Below the pieces are notes generated by a model, which saw only the letters and a list, made by a program, of their open reading frames with translations, was not told the origin of the DNA and searched no databases. From Nageia nagi (lineage: Eukaryota; Pinophyta): a stretch of 64,000 nt of DNA. Of the stretch, positions 25,901 through 39,800 are shown one piece after another (position 1 is the stretch's first letter; every line of letters starts with the position of its first letter). A program made the position numbers and the translations under genes. The stretch is taken from contig JBITNC010000001.1 in NCBI GenBank assembly GCA_050084985.1, forward strand, positions 79,174,001 to 79,238,000, written 5' to 3'.

Positions 25901-28900
25901 ATATTCTTCTAATGTCTTGCAAAAATAAGCCCTGAGATGTTCACTCTATGACAAAGAGGAAGACGATGGTTGGCACCTAATTTTTGTGCGCTTGCATGCT
26001 AATCCTTTGGTATGATTGATGCTGTATTTTCTATGACTAGTGATTTCCTCTCTTAATAAGATGCCTTCCGAAAAGGGAATATATCAACTCCATCTTAACC
26101 TTGGAACAGAACGCTGCATTTAATCTCATCATACATTTGTGACTTACAACCTTCATAGGGGTATACTGAAACCAAGAGTAGCATACACATCTTTGGAGAT
26201 TGTCATGTGTCTGGGACAAAGAAAGACATGCAACAGAAGTCTCCCTGCTGGAGTAAAAGCTTCTTGCAGATAGAGCTAACACTTTGGCATCTACCAATAC
26301 CTTGTTCAATGGCTCTTTCTGAAAAACAAATCTCTGAAAATCTTGAAAGCCAAAAATGCAAACAAAATAAAAGTCCTAGAAAGCAAGTTTCTCACAACGC
26401 CCATTTCTCTCGCTAAGTCAAGTAAACGCCAAAGCTGTTCTTCAATGGTTAAAACACTCAAACAATGAAGAATCAAAAGAGAATGAATTTGTGACAAAGA
26501 TTTTAAATAAAGACAAGAATAAGATTTAAAGAAACAAATAAACACAGAAATTTGCATGCTGGGGAAGTAAGGAAGTATAATGAAGACGTATTAGACAGAA
26601 CAGCTCAATTTAGAAGAAAACCTTTGACATACTAGTTGATTGCCATGAAAGTGCATTTCAAATTTGAAAGTCTAGCAGAGAAAGTTGTTACAAATTTTGG
26701 GCTGAACACATAAACTCCAAAGAGATTCCACCAGCCTTTTGCATCTTCACTGCCCAAGAAATCTTTTTTGGTTTTGTTTCCTTGACTATGTTCTTATTAT
26801 AGATATAACATATCAGATAAAATTTCCTTTTTTAATATTTTTTACACATTGGGTAATATGTATGTATACACACACATAAGCTTGTAAATATCTTCTAAAC
26901 ATTCCTCACAAACTTCAATAGTAAAGTGTGTCTGCAGGGTGTACTTTTAAGAAGCTTTGTTCTGCCTCTCTCAACAATTGGGGTTTTCGCAAAACATTAT
27001 GAACTTGACAGCATAGGAATTCTTTTCAGGCAAGCTTCCTGTTTCTGCCAACTTTTAATTGGCTTTTTATGCCCTTCTAAAATTAAATAGATGAATTTGG
27101 CGTTTTGGATGTTGATTTTAAATTATGGTTATTTTAAGGGTTTTGCCATAATTAAGTATTGAGTATTCCTGTAAATAAGATATGTAAGGTGGGAGTCTTT
27201 ATTTAACGAATTCAAGAGACTTTAATTTCTTTTCAGGGAATCCCAGGAATCATTGTAGCCACAAAGGCTTTATAAAGGGACGAAGACTTCAGGTATATTA
27301 CCACAAAAAAAACATTTATTATACAAGACCTGTAGCCTTTGATAATACCCAAACATCTAAAGCCTCTTTTGTTTATTTAATACTTTGTGTCATTAAAAGC
27401 AGGTAGCAGCTAGTCATTTAAACCTGACAATTTTGTAAAGACCTAAGCAAAAGACTACAAAAAACAACAAACAGAAATTTTCTAGCGAAGGATTACTTTA
27501 CATGTTTTGTATTATCTTAATGGAACTTACATGCACAGAGATCCACAAAATTAAAAAAATAAAATCTGCAATAAATATTTCAAACTCACAAATACTTTCA
27601 ATGCCCAGAATAGTTATACCAATCTGCTCCACACACCCAAAGTAAGAATGACAGTCTGTTCCAATCTGCACATTGAGGGTTTCCATCCTCTGATCTGATG
27701 ATAAAATCTGATTTCAGACCACCTGACTAACGAAGGGCTCTTTCTTCAGTAATCTACAAGCTTTTGTACACAGCAGTTCATACCTGAGAATAAAATTAAT
27801 TGTTTTTGATATGCAAAAAGATGCTCTCCTTTTTTCCAACACCTTATACAAAACACCAACTAGAGATCCACTATGGTACATGCATTCTAGGATTTGTCAC
27901 CTTCAATTCTACTTACAATCGAAGGCATATTTCAAAAATTTTGTTGCAGTTCACTATGTTTACTAACCTAGGATACTCCAACTGACAGATTGATCATTAA
28001 TTCGCCCAGAATTTGCTCCTTCACTTTGTGGGAGTTAATTGAGACACCACTTAATCAACTAACCACCAAATGAGACTCAGTTAACTCACTCATTAAGTCC
28101 CCTTTCGACTTTAATACTTCCAAATGTGTTATAAATTACAACAAACACTTACTAATTCAGGAATTTAAGTAACAAAAGTATATAATTACTACTACACTGG
28201 CCAGCCACACATATTGTGGTCTAACACTAGCTGAGTGAACTCCATGTGTAGCTGATATCAATAGGGGGACACTACAAATCCTCCCTCTCAAAATTTGCTT
28301 GCCCTCAACAAAGACAAAGCTGAGTGATGATATATCTGAGTCGACTCTCAAGTGGCAGCCTTTCCCATAGATTTCTACTACTCTTACCATGTTTAGTTTA
28401 ATTTTTTTGCAAGATGTCTATATTTTGCAAAAGCTGCAGATTTTTCAGCATTCTAATTGAATTGTGGAAGTATTCTCATCAGTTTGTTCATGTCGCTTAG
28501 ATATAAGCCAAGTCTTACATTATTTTCCTAAATCTTCAACATTGCATGTCTTACAGACTTGAACACATTTGTCACTATACAAGACTAGGATTAGGGTTGG
28601 AATCAGAAAACCTCCAGGTGATTTGTTATGCCTCAAGAATCTTTCGTTGTCTTTAAAGTGTTTTGCCCTTGAATAGCAACTGTATAATATATTACCTGTG
28701 GCTATTTGAGCATGAATCTCAAGCAGATCTTTTTCTGGTATTACACGTCAATCAAAGTGACATGCAAGTCTATTTTCAAACACTGTAAAGTCATCCTTGC
28801 CAAAGGGGTGCTAAACACATTGCTTGCTCATTGATTTCCTGTAACTTTCTCTGAAATAACATTCAAAACTGCACCCTGTGGATCACTGGAAAGTAAAACA

Positions 28901-31900
28901 TTCTTCCTATCCTGCTCAGTTGTCCATTGTTGATTACTGCTTTTCCATTGCTCATCATTCAGTGGCCATTTAGTTTGCATGCATGAATTAAAAACCTTGT
29001 TTCTATCACCATCCAATATTAGCCATCTGATTCTTCATAATTTTCCATGACCTTGTATGTTCCTACTAAATAGTTCAGCATTGGACATCTTAGTCTCATC
29101 ACTCGGAGATGCTTCAACCCTGAGGTATCAACAAGGACTTCCCGAATTATACCTGTATTTTCTGTTTTTTTCAGGTTCATTGTGTTCCATTGGCTCCAAA
29201 TATTCCTACATATCAATCTGAGGTAGCTCAACCTCTTGCTTTGATTCTTATGTACTGTGTTAGTTTGTTGCACAGCTTCTATTTTGATTACTTAACCATC
29301 CTATAGTTCCTCCTCATACATTGAACTCAAGGAGAAATAGGTGTTTAGCTTCTTAATCGATTGAAAGAAGGTACAATACGCTTCCCTAACCTTTATTGTA
29401 TGTCTCAATGGGGCTGGTTTTGGATATTACTTCATTTGGTCTATCACTTGGGTCTGGATTTTGTTGTGCTTGCATAACATACCCCAAATTAAAAGATTTT
29501 GGGGACCCTATTTTTGCAAAGGCAATGAAATATACTGCCTGGGAATGACTAGACTACGGCTGATATGAAGATTCAATGTGGCCAGATGATGAATACAGTT
29601 CAATGTATCCAGTAGACAGTTCAAGGCTCGGTCTCAAGCGACATCTCATAGGATGGAGTTTTGGGACACAATAGCGACCGGAAAGTGGAGCTTTTCAAAA
29701 GACGAAGATATGGGTATTACGGAAAATGGTGAATATGGACCCGAAATGCAAAAGCTATTCCCTAGGGCACATTTTGAGGGTTTTGGTGATATCAAAGCCC
29801 AGGTTTTGACACTTAGCTCCCAAGCATGGCAAATGTTGAAAATTTTGAAGAGTCCAAATGGAATTTTGAAGAACTAGAAGCATGAACAAGGTCATTCTAA
29901 GACACTTTAGGTCTAGCAAAAGTGCGTTTTGGTTGATTTTGAGCATCCCTAGTCCTAGGCACATTTCACAAGGCATTGATGATCCAAAGGAGTGGAAAAT
30001 TGTGCCTACTTTAAAGAGATAAATGCAAATGGTGTTGAAAATCAAGTATAAGAGCATCATTGGAAAGATAAGGTGAATTCCAACATAATTAGGATTTGAA
30101 ATGTTCGATTTTGAGCAAGTTTTGAGCCCTTCAATCCTAGGCACATGTTTTCATGCCAATGGAAATCCAATGAGGTGTATTCTGGCACCTAACTACCAAG
30201 GAGGAAAGTTGATTTGTCTCGAAAATCAAGGGAGATGATTTGTTTGCATGAAAAAACCCATTTCAAGGCACTTTAAATCAACAAATTTTCAATTTTGACC
30301 AATGGAAGTGCCCCAAATTTCTAGGCACTAGTTTGCAAGTCTATGGAATGTTTTCAAGCTCTAAAATCTTATTTGGCATAAAAAAATGCACTTTTTAGGG
30401 CAAATTGGCACTAAGGAGCATGCAAAAGGCACAAAAACTTTATAAATACAAGCTTAGGCCTCTCATTTGCTCCACAACACTTTCCTTGATCATCCATTTT
30501 TTAGCAAAATCCTTACAAAATCCCTCAAACATGCTCAAAACTTGATTCCAAGCTCCAAATTTGCTCAAATCACTTGGAAACATCATACAAACACCTTAGA
30601 TATTCATCCATGGTGGTGCTGGTTCAATTTGAGCCATTTTTAGACCTGTCAAAAACAGGCAAAATCAGCCACAAAAGCTTTTTCAAGGTTCCAAAATTCC
30701 CAAATTGTGGATGATCCAGAGTTCGAAGTAAATACCAAAGTGATAGACCTTGCATAGGAGAGCAATCTCCATCATTCACTTCCCCCAAACGAAGCTTGTT
30801 GATCCACATTGCATCCCCATCTTTCCAATCTGTCCAAAAACCTATCAAAAATAAATACATGGGCTAAAAAACCAGTGAGTTACTTCGAACATCGAAAACT
30901 CAATATCTTTCTCTGAGACTTGAACAAAAGCCTCCTAAATTTATTTGCCAACACCCCATGTACTTGTTTCCCCATTCCGACAACTTCCAAAAATCTCTGA
31001 AAATCCACACAACCTTCAAAAAACCCAAAAAAAAGGCCAAAAATAGACTAACTCCTTTTTGCTCCAAAATTGCTCCAAGTATACCTAGTATCATTCCTAA
31101 CACCTTTTTGTGCTCCACAAGCATTATATAATGAGCATTGCTAAGAGGAACAAAGAGCTCCAAATGGTAAGGATAATGAAGGATAGCCTAATCACCATTG
31201 AATAACAGGGTAAGACTCCTTCCCCTACAGCCGTGCTTGTCAATGGCCTCGGTCAGATCAAAGATACAGATTGGGCTCATACTGACCCAATCAAGACATT
31301 AGAAAAGATGGCCAAAATCCCACCTGAACAACTAGTCAACGAACTCTCACTCAAGCCAGAATCATTGAGGCCTCCATGATCCCATATACTGCTCCATTTC
31401 CAAAATTGTGCCTTGAGATAGCCAGATATTGCAACATAAAAGAGACATTGAAGGCACCGAGATATTAGACTTTACAATGGAGGGGATAGAGAAAGCATTT
31501 GCATGAAGCAACAAGGGCATCATCTTTACCATGATAGACTCCGTCAAATTCTTCAATAGCATGATTAAGCTTGGAAATCTTATTAGAGACTGGTTGGTCA
31601 ACGATTGCAAAGATTTTAAGGCAAAGGCCTTAAGCCAACCAACGAGAACGGACTTCTATCCCACAGTCTCTACCATCATCAGCATGCTATGCCGGATAAC
31701 AAGACAAGAGATTGATCAAAGATTCTGGAAAGAGTTTGTCAGCTTCATCCATCAGATCAACAGAGGAAAGGGAATTAGATGGAGCAAGGTGATCAACGAT
31801 TGCATGGCCAATCAGTTATCCAAGCTTATGGAGACCAAGAGATTTTACGTGAGCTCTTATTTTGTATTTCTACTCCTACATGGCAAGAACATAAAATCAG

Positions 31901-34900
31901 CCATAGCAGATACCAAATACTTACATGATCCAGAGATGAACGTATGGTAGAGCTACCCCAAATTCTAGGCAGAAAACAAATGGGACGAATTCAAAATGAT
32001 GAATGATGGATTCGAGTGTCAAATATACAAAGAAATAAAGGGGACTACTAACATGACCAGAATTTCACAAGCAACAATCCAAACTCTTCAAGAACATGCA
32101 AATTTTTATCTTGAAGAGACAGATGCTACATACATCAAGGTATATGGGTCAATTGAAACACCTTACAAACTTCCTTGTTAAGTAAGTGATCGATTTATCT
32201 TGATGGAATTTTGTAGACTCTTGTCGCACCTCCATGAGAAAGTATGGTGTAAGACAAGTGCCACCACTTGCAAACTACCTATCAGCTTAGGAAAGTACCA
32301 ATGCACTTCTTGGCATCAAGTCAAAATGATGAAAACGGAGTTGGCATACTACAACTTCACACTAGAGCAAGCAGTGGAATACTATGACCCTGAAGGCATA
32401 ATCAATGCACTCTTTAAGAAGACCTAACAAATTGATTATCCCCACAAATCCCTAGGCAAGCCGAAAAGGTATAGAAATGTCAATGATACAAAGCAGATCA
32501 AAGCAATAAATAGGGACTTGGCAACCAATGAGAAGCTTTTGCAAACAAAAATAAAAAAAGAACAAGAGAGGTCTACAAGAAGAAAATGCTAAAGCCAGGA
32601 TACATCCAATGATCCTTAAGAAGAATCCCCATATTTAGTATATAGCTCCACCCATCTCACCTTCCTTAAGGTTGACACAAGGGCAATCCAGTCAATATGC
32701 TACTCTCATTGTTCAACCAAGACAAACTATTGACCAGATAGTGCAAGGATTATCATAGGAGATTAAAAGCACAAAAGAAACCAATGGCACTTCACACCCA
32801 TACAAACGCTTAAAGAAGCTGGCGGAAGTCGCCCCCAATGGTCCATTTCGAGATGAAAAATTATATCATTTTGTCCCTAGTTCTCCTACTTCTCCTCCTT
32901 CCTGTGACAGTGAAGATGAAAATTTTATTGATGAGGAGACCTCTTAAGATGGATTGATCAGGTACAAATACTTTATATCTCAGAGGACGGATCAGATTCA
33001 GTCGAGGAGATACTGGTCATAAATCATCCTATGATGGAAGTACCTATACAAGCAGCAAGACCTACTTCTACACGAGCTTCCACACCTCAACATCAAAAGA
33101 AGACACCGCAAACTCAGAGAAAACCTCCACCAATAGTTCCAAGAAGGAATCTAACATCTAAGGGAATAGCTTCCTCGTCAAGAGGGGATGGAGAAAACAA
33201 GGAGAATGAAGGTGAAAATGAAGATCAGAGAAAGAAAAGGAAGGAGATGGAACACCAACGGAATCCTTGTTAGAATTTGTAATGTAATATTGTGTAATAT
33301 TTCTTTTTCATGTAAATTGACTTAATGTTTAAAGCATTAAAGGAATAAAAATAGGAAGGGGATTAAATATAGAAATATCTTTAACCTTACCCTTGGATTA
33401 AAGGAAGGTTAAAGAGTGGGTTTCTTCTTATAAATAGAGAGGTACCCTCCCCTTTCATATTGTACAACTTGAAAGCAAGCTTTGCTATAGGTTTAGGGTT
33501 TGAAGAGAGAGATGAGATTTTGTAAAAGAGCTCCTTGAGAAAAAGATCTTAGTTAGTGGGTGTACTCCCGATGAGGGAAGAACCATTTTATATCTTGTGT
33601 TCATTGTGAGATTGGTTTAATATTTTGTCCTAAAGCATGTGGATTGATAATAGTTCTATTAAATATTTTCGCCTATGAATTTTTTGATGATAAATTACAA
33701 ATAATGAATTATTTGAAGTCCAAATTTTTAAGTAACAAAGGGGAGAATTCCTTAAAAAGGAAGTAAAGGTTGAATTCTTGTTGAATCTATTGTAACTACT
33801 TCCTTTTTAATAAAGTTGTTAAACATTTTTTTGGTTTGTATACTTTGTTTATACATTCCTTTGTTTGGTGACTATAAGTAATGGCTTGGCATCTTAATGA
33901 TGACTTATAATTCACCGCAAATCCAAGCATATTATATCAAGAAGAAAGTTCTTGATGGAACAACTCCAACTCTATTCATCTGACTTTGACTCTCGATTTA
34001 TTCACTAGATCGTTTTAGAAACTTTGTTGTGCATACTTTGCAAGTTTCTTATGGTTAATGAAGTTGTCATGAAGAAGGAGTGAAGGTTGAATTCCTGTGT
34101 TGAATTCATATTTGTAATGACAACTTCATCCCTGGGAAGATATTTTGTTGTATAGTGTTGATCTTAAATGTACACCTTCGCGATTAGTTCACTCTATGTG
34201 AGAAACTCATGGTACATTTTGGTTTTTGTTATCACTATGTGAGGAATCAGTATGTGTTTGTTAGCATTGTTTGGTTATCCATATGTGAGTAATTCATATG
34301 TACATATGCTCTTTTTATTGTTGATCAACACATGTTTTCTAATATACAACATATGACTATCAGTATTGGCTTGGCATCTTCGTGATGACTTATAGTGCAT
34401 CATTGATCAATTTATGGATGGTATTACTTAATTCATTTATCTTATGATTGATATAATTGTTTAATATGATGCATCTAACTGATCTTGTTTATGAGTTGCT
34501 TGTAACTTGCAGGTTTCATCTTGAGAATGCAGGTTACTTACTTCGGGTGGGCAGGCTCATATGTCAACTTAGTGTTGATCAACTACTCTTTACAATGAAT
34601 CCAGTCATGGTTAATGATTGTATTGTAAATCATTTTGTCAAATGGAGGAGAACTCTTGTAAACCATTTTGTCAAATGTAATGTGTCTCCAACTAAGATCT
34701 TGCTTATTTCTCAAATATGTAAAAGTTTTCATTTCCACTTGATCTCTATGGAGGAGAACTCTTTCTTACTCTCTCTTTCTTCTTTTCTTTACGCTCTATC
34801 CCAATATTACATTAAGAGGGAGTGTTAGAATTTGTAATGTAATATTATGTAATATTTCTCTTTAATGTAAATTCATTTGATGCTTAAAGTATCTTTAGAT

Positions 34901-36824
34901 ACCTTAAAGCATTAAGAGATTAACTATAAAAAGGGCATTAAATATAGAAATATTTTTAACGTTACCTTTGGGTTAAAGGGAGGTCAAAGAATGGGTTTCT
35001 TCTTATAAATAGAGAGGTACCCCCCCTTTCATATTGTACAACTTGGAAGCAAGCTTTGCTATAGGTTTAGGGTTTGGAGAGAGAGGTGAGATTCTATAAA
35101 AGAGGTCATTGAGAATAAGATCTTAGTTAGTGGATGTACTCCCAAGGAGAGAGGAACCACTTTATATCTTGTGTTCATTGTGAGATACGTTTATGTTATT
35201 GTGCTATTTGTGTTGATGTTGTGACTTCTTGAGATCTTGGTAGATTAGAAGTTAATTCAGAAAAAATTAATTTCTTCAATCCTGAGGGACAGGTGGCCAC
35301 AATTGCTAATCCTGAACCTGGTTATAATTTCGACATGAAGACGCTCTTAAACAATTTAAGAGCATATCACCCATCTGAAGCCCATACCAACATTAATACC
35401 AATCAAGATTCAGATACAAAACTTGAGCACATAGCCACCTACATTTCGATAAAGGATCATTTCTCGTCACGGATACAGTTGTTGCAAAGAGGAAAAGAAA
35501 TGCCAATGGGGACTTTGCTTTAGTGGTGAATACGAAAGAAGAGCCATGTACGAAGATTGGGTCTATGGGTAGACAACATGCAATAGTCACAAATTTTGTG
35601 GCACTAAGGAGATTACTACACAGAAGATAGAGGTCAAGGAGTCTAAGAGGGAATTGGCTAGATAAAAGTTGACCTTGGATATCCAAGCTCCTAACCTAAC
35701 AATTGAAGACATCAGAAAGCAGATTTCCTTGAACATTGGAATTCAAACGATCAAAGAAGAGTGGATAAGGGATACCAAAGAAGCCATCCAAGAGTTATTC
35801 CTGGGAATCACTACTTTTTTCACTGAAGAGAACGGATCGTTTGTCGTCCAAGGCAAGATCCATGAACTGATCACTAGGTGGGGCAATAGTTATCTAGTGA
35901 TGCATGACCTAAGAAGAAAGACTCTTAGCATGCCAATAATACTGGAGTATTGTCATCAATTCTTTTATCAATATGACTGGTTGTTCTATGATATCACAAA
36001 GTGTCAGGATTTCATCCAAATCCAAGCAAATTTCAAGAGGACATGAAGAGACAGCTAGCAGAATACTGTTGGAATGTATAATACATTATTGTAAAGGTTT
36101 TGTAATAATCTTCTATGTAAGTTCACTAATACTTATGGGTATCATTTGATATCTTAATTATTTAAGTGAATATGATAATGTAACTTGTCCTACACTCCAT
36201 GTCATGAGCATGCCCCTTGGGTAAAAGGATGTGCATGTCATGCTTTTGTACATTGGATAAAAGGGTGATCCAAAGAACGATTTTGGCCTATGAATAGAAG
36301 GCTCCCTCTTTTTGATTATACACCAATTTTGTGAAGTAAAGTTATGCTATAGGATAGTGTTTAAGAGAAAAGATTAAGAGAATTGTAAGAGTTCATATTG
36401 GTGAATGAAATGAGATCTAGTTAGTGGATGTACTCCTAGTTGGAGGAACCACTTACATCTTGTGTTATGCTGTGAGATTGCTTTATGAGTTCTTTAAGTG
36501 TGTTTGTGAGCTTTCATGTGATCTTGGGAGTTCAAAGTTGTTCATGTTATAATTCAATTCTCTCATTTGGTATCAAAGCTCCTTCGAGGCTCCTCTTCAC
36601 ATCCTTGGTTTGGAGACTCATCTTCAAATTGGAGGTCTTCATTCTTAAATCTACTCTTCATTGTGAGGTAAATTCAAAAGAAGGTATAACCTCCTCCATA
36701 TAATCCCCTTCATTTTTTATTTTTTGGCTAATGATACTAACATATTATGTTCTATGTGTTAGTTTATTTTCTTTTGAAGATAGCAAATTTGGTGAAAATA
36801 GTAATATGATGCATTTTCTTTTGA

Positions 36825-36896
<72 letters not shown>

Positions 36897-39800
36897 TCAA
36901 AAGAAAATGCATCATATTACTATATACATACATATATGCTAACTTCTTGGGTTAATTGCAATTTTTTCTTGCTTACCTTTTTTTTTGAGAAGTTAGTATA
37001 CAATAAGTGCCATTTATATATATATATATATATAAACCATTTCTCTTCAATAATAAGAAAATTCCATTTTTTATACATAAAGTTTCTTTTCTTTTCTTAA
37101 AAAAAAAAAAGAAGAAAGGAACTATAAAAACATATATATTGTTATATTTTTGTTCAAACTATATATATAAAAAAAAAAAATCATAGATGAGAGGTCTAGT
37201 ACAATTTTTTTTTATGAAAATGTTCAAAATTTTGTACATCAGGCAGATTTTGTTTCATGTGGAAAGCCCCTGCAAGGACTACGATGGTCTAACCTCTCGG
37301 CGCCCCCCAACCCCACGCTGTGCTTTTGCTCCTGGGCTGTAGCTAACCTCATAGCCTCCCACTCCGCCCGCTGTCGCCTCGCCCTCTACCTCCCTCTCCT
37401 CCGCCCGACTACCCTTTCCTCGCCCGACTGTTTTTTAGCATAGAGGCTACGCGAATTGCCCACCCCCCCCCCCTCTCCGCCTTTGCTCTTAGCCCTTTTT
37501 TTTATTTTGTCTTCTAAAAACAAAAACCTCTTTGCTTCTCCTCTTGTGCAACCCCTATGACTTTTATCTCTCCTACCTTTTTTTGCCTTAAGTGTTGGTA
37601 GATGCATTTTTTTTTTTAAGGCATTTATTTTTTTGCTTTCTTGCAAGCAAGTTTTTTATCATGACTTGTCTCATGTGTGGAGTAAAATGCAAAAAGATGC
37701 ATTAATTTTTATGACAAAATTAAATGCACCTAGGAGAAGTGTGGACTTTAGATGCAATATTAAATGCAACTAAATGACTTATAAGTAATTATACTCCAAC
37801 TTAGAAATCATTAAATGCATTTGGATGCCTACAAGTCACTTAAAGTATTTTCATGATGAGTATACTTACATTACTTTTGACTTAGTCCAACATTCATAAT
37901 TACTATTAAATGCACTTACTCAAAATACTTTTAAGAATAAATTATTTAGTATGCTACTTTTAGGGATAAACCTTTTAAGTAAAAAAGGGGGGAATTTGTA
38001 TAAATTTTCTACTTAAATTTTTATCTAGTTTGCATACTAAATTTTTACTTTTAAGTTAAAAAGATGCATGCTTATGCTTAGTACTTAAATTTTTATTTTA
38101 AGATGCATGCTTATGCTTAGTACTAATTTTTTTACTTTAAGATGCATGCTTAGCACTAAAGTTTTTACTTTAAGATGCATGCTTATGCTTAGTACTTAAA
38201 TTTTAAGTTAAATGCATGCTTAATACTTATTTGTTAAGTTAATAAATGCATGCTTAGTACTTAATTTTTTAAGTCAATGATGCATGCTTAATACTTATTT
38301 GTTAAAGTTAATGTTGCACGCTTAGGACTTAAATTTTTAAGTTAATGTTGCATGCTTAGGACTTAATTCCTTAAGTTTAAAAGATACATGTTAAGTATTT
38401 ATCCTTTATGCAAAGTTAACTTATTTTTGGAATTAATACATGCTTATGCTTAAGTATTTATAATTTTTTTGCAAAGTTAACTTGTGCAAAATTAGGATTG
38501 ATATAAAAATGTCCTTTAGAGTTGGTAAACAAAACCCATTGGACATTTAGGTCTCAAATTTTTTGAATGGATGATGTTTTACTTATGCTTTTTTACTTCA
38601 TGTTTCGCTTTTTGATTTATTTTCTTATGCAAACAAAAACGCAAACATTGAAATGAGCAACCCCTTAAAATGAACACATCCGCACGTACATTCCGCAACA
38701 TGACTTGTTTAGGGAGCCATGAGGTGAGGACAGGTGGACTGGAGTCTTTAAATCCAACGATCCATATGGTGAAAAGTTTGTACTTCTCAATTGCCCCTAA
38801 ATTCTCTGTTGGTATGGACATAACTCCAATAGGTGGACAGGCATGTGTGTAGTGATACCACATGTCCGCACGTCCATTCAGGGATTATCCTGATAACTTA
38901 GGAGGACAATTTGAAACCTAATCAAGATTAATAATTTGGCCAATCCAATAAACATCATAACCTTGGAAAATAGTAGGTACTTCTCTTTGTGAGAGTATAA
39001 AACTAACCAAGGCGAACTGGTTGAGGATTGGTAGTACTTGGGCTCCTCTTGTGTGGGCATCCAAGTGAAGGCCTAATTTTAAACAAGAAAACAAACCTCA
39101 ACAATGTCACTCTACATCTACGGTTCTTGAGATGAGAAATGTATTTGGGCACATGGATTATTTGAGTTGTAAAACATTTGCACTTGTGAATCAAATCAAG
39201 CACGTCTTTAGTGTTAAATGTAACATGTATTATTTACTTGGTTAAAACTTAACATTTAATTTTGTTTATTAAACCACATGCTTATTATTTTTTACATTCT
39301 TATGTAGCAAATGGGAGAATCCTTTTTACCCAAACATATTCTTAATGGTTCCACCATTGGGATTTAGGAACCACGAATGAAAGCTGAATTGCAGGCAATG
39401 AAGCTTTGGCAAACAGTAAATGAAAACCTTGTACCTTCTACAGATGAGAAAGCACTAGAGGCTTGCAACACGAAGAATGAATTGGCAACCTCCATGATTT
39501 ACCGTGCAGTTTCAGATGATGTGCTCCTGATGATTTCCTCTTCAACCTCTGCAAAGGAAGCTTGGAATAAGCTTAAGCAAATCTACCTTGGTTCAAATTT
39601 TTCAAGAATGTTTACCATTCTCCACAAGTTGCTTCAATCTCATCAAGGGGAAGATGAAAATGTTTCCATCTACTTGAACAAAATCATTGACCTAAGGACC
39701 CACCTTGTTGCTTGTGGGTGCAATTGGATCAATGATGAGTTCATGGTCTTCATCATTCTTCAAAGTTTGGAAACTTTGTAACAGTTATGGAAACAAAGCT

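Larger units (their letters stand above)
33268..35278 (+). mobile_element. Deleted Copia-like LTR element (nested)
   Basis: Flanked by the 5-bp duplication ATCCT (33263-33267, 35279-35283). The right LTR 34823-35278 runs TGTTAGAATTTG...TTTCTTCA; the left LTR starts identically at 33268 but similarity stops near 33613 after TTCATTGTGAGAT. Only a 1.2-kb 3' interior remains, ending in the polypurine tract ATTAAGAGGGAG before the right LTR. That interior resembles 43190-43958 of the neighbouring Copia element (AATTCATATTTGTAATGACA against AATTCATTTTTGTGATGACA), so the two are sister families. No coding domains survive. Confidence 0.88.
36580..39376 (+). other. Long leader of Copia element
   Basis: No coding domain. 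It holds, in order, an (AT)n palindrome (36798-36923), a shorter (TA)n tract (37017-37034), a C-rich stretch (37265-37560), a TTAAATGCA-rich stretch (37690-37960), an ATGCATGCTTA minisatellite (38060-38400) and unassigned text to gag. Such length is unusual for a Copia leader. Confidence 0.65.

Noticed and set aside
36731-36955. Frames made of repeated Ile-Tyr on both strands
   Set aside because: They are translations of the (AT)n palindrome.
37386-37646. Minus-strand Lys/Arg/Gly-rich 86-codon frame
   Set aside because: It reads a C-rich low-complexity part of the Copia leader and has no domain.
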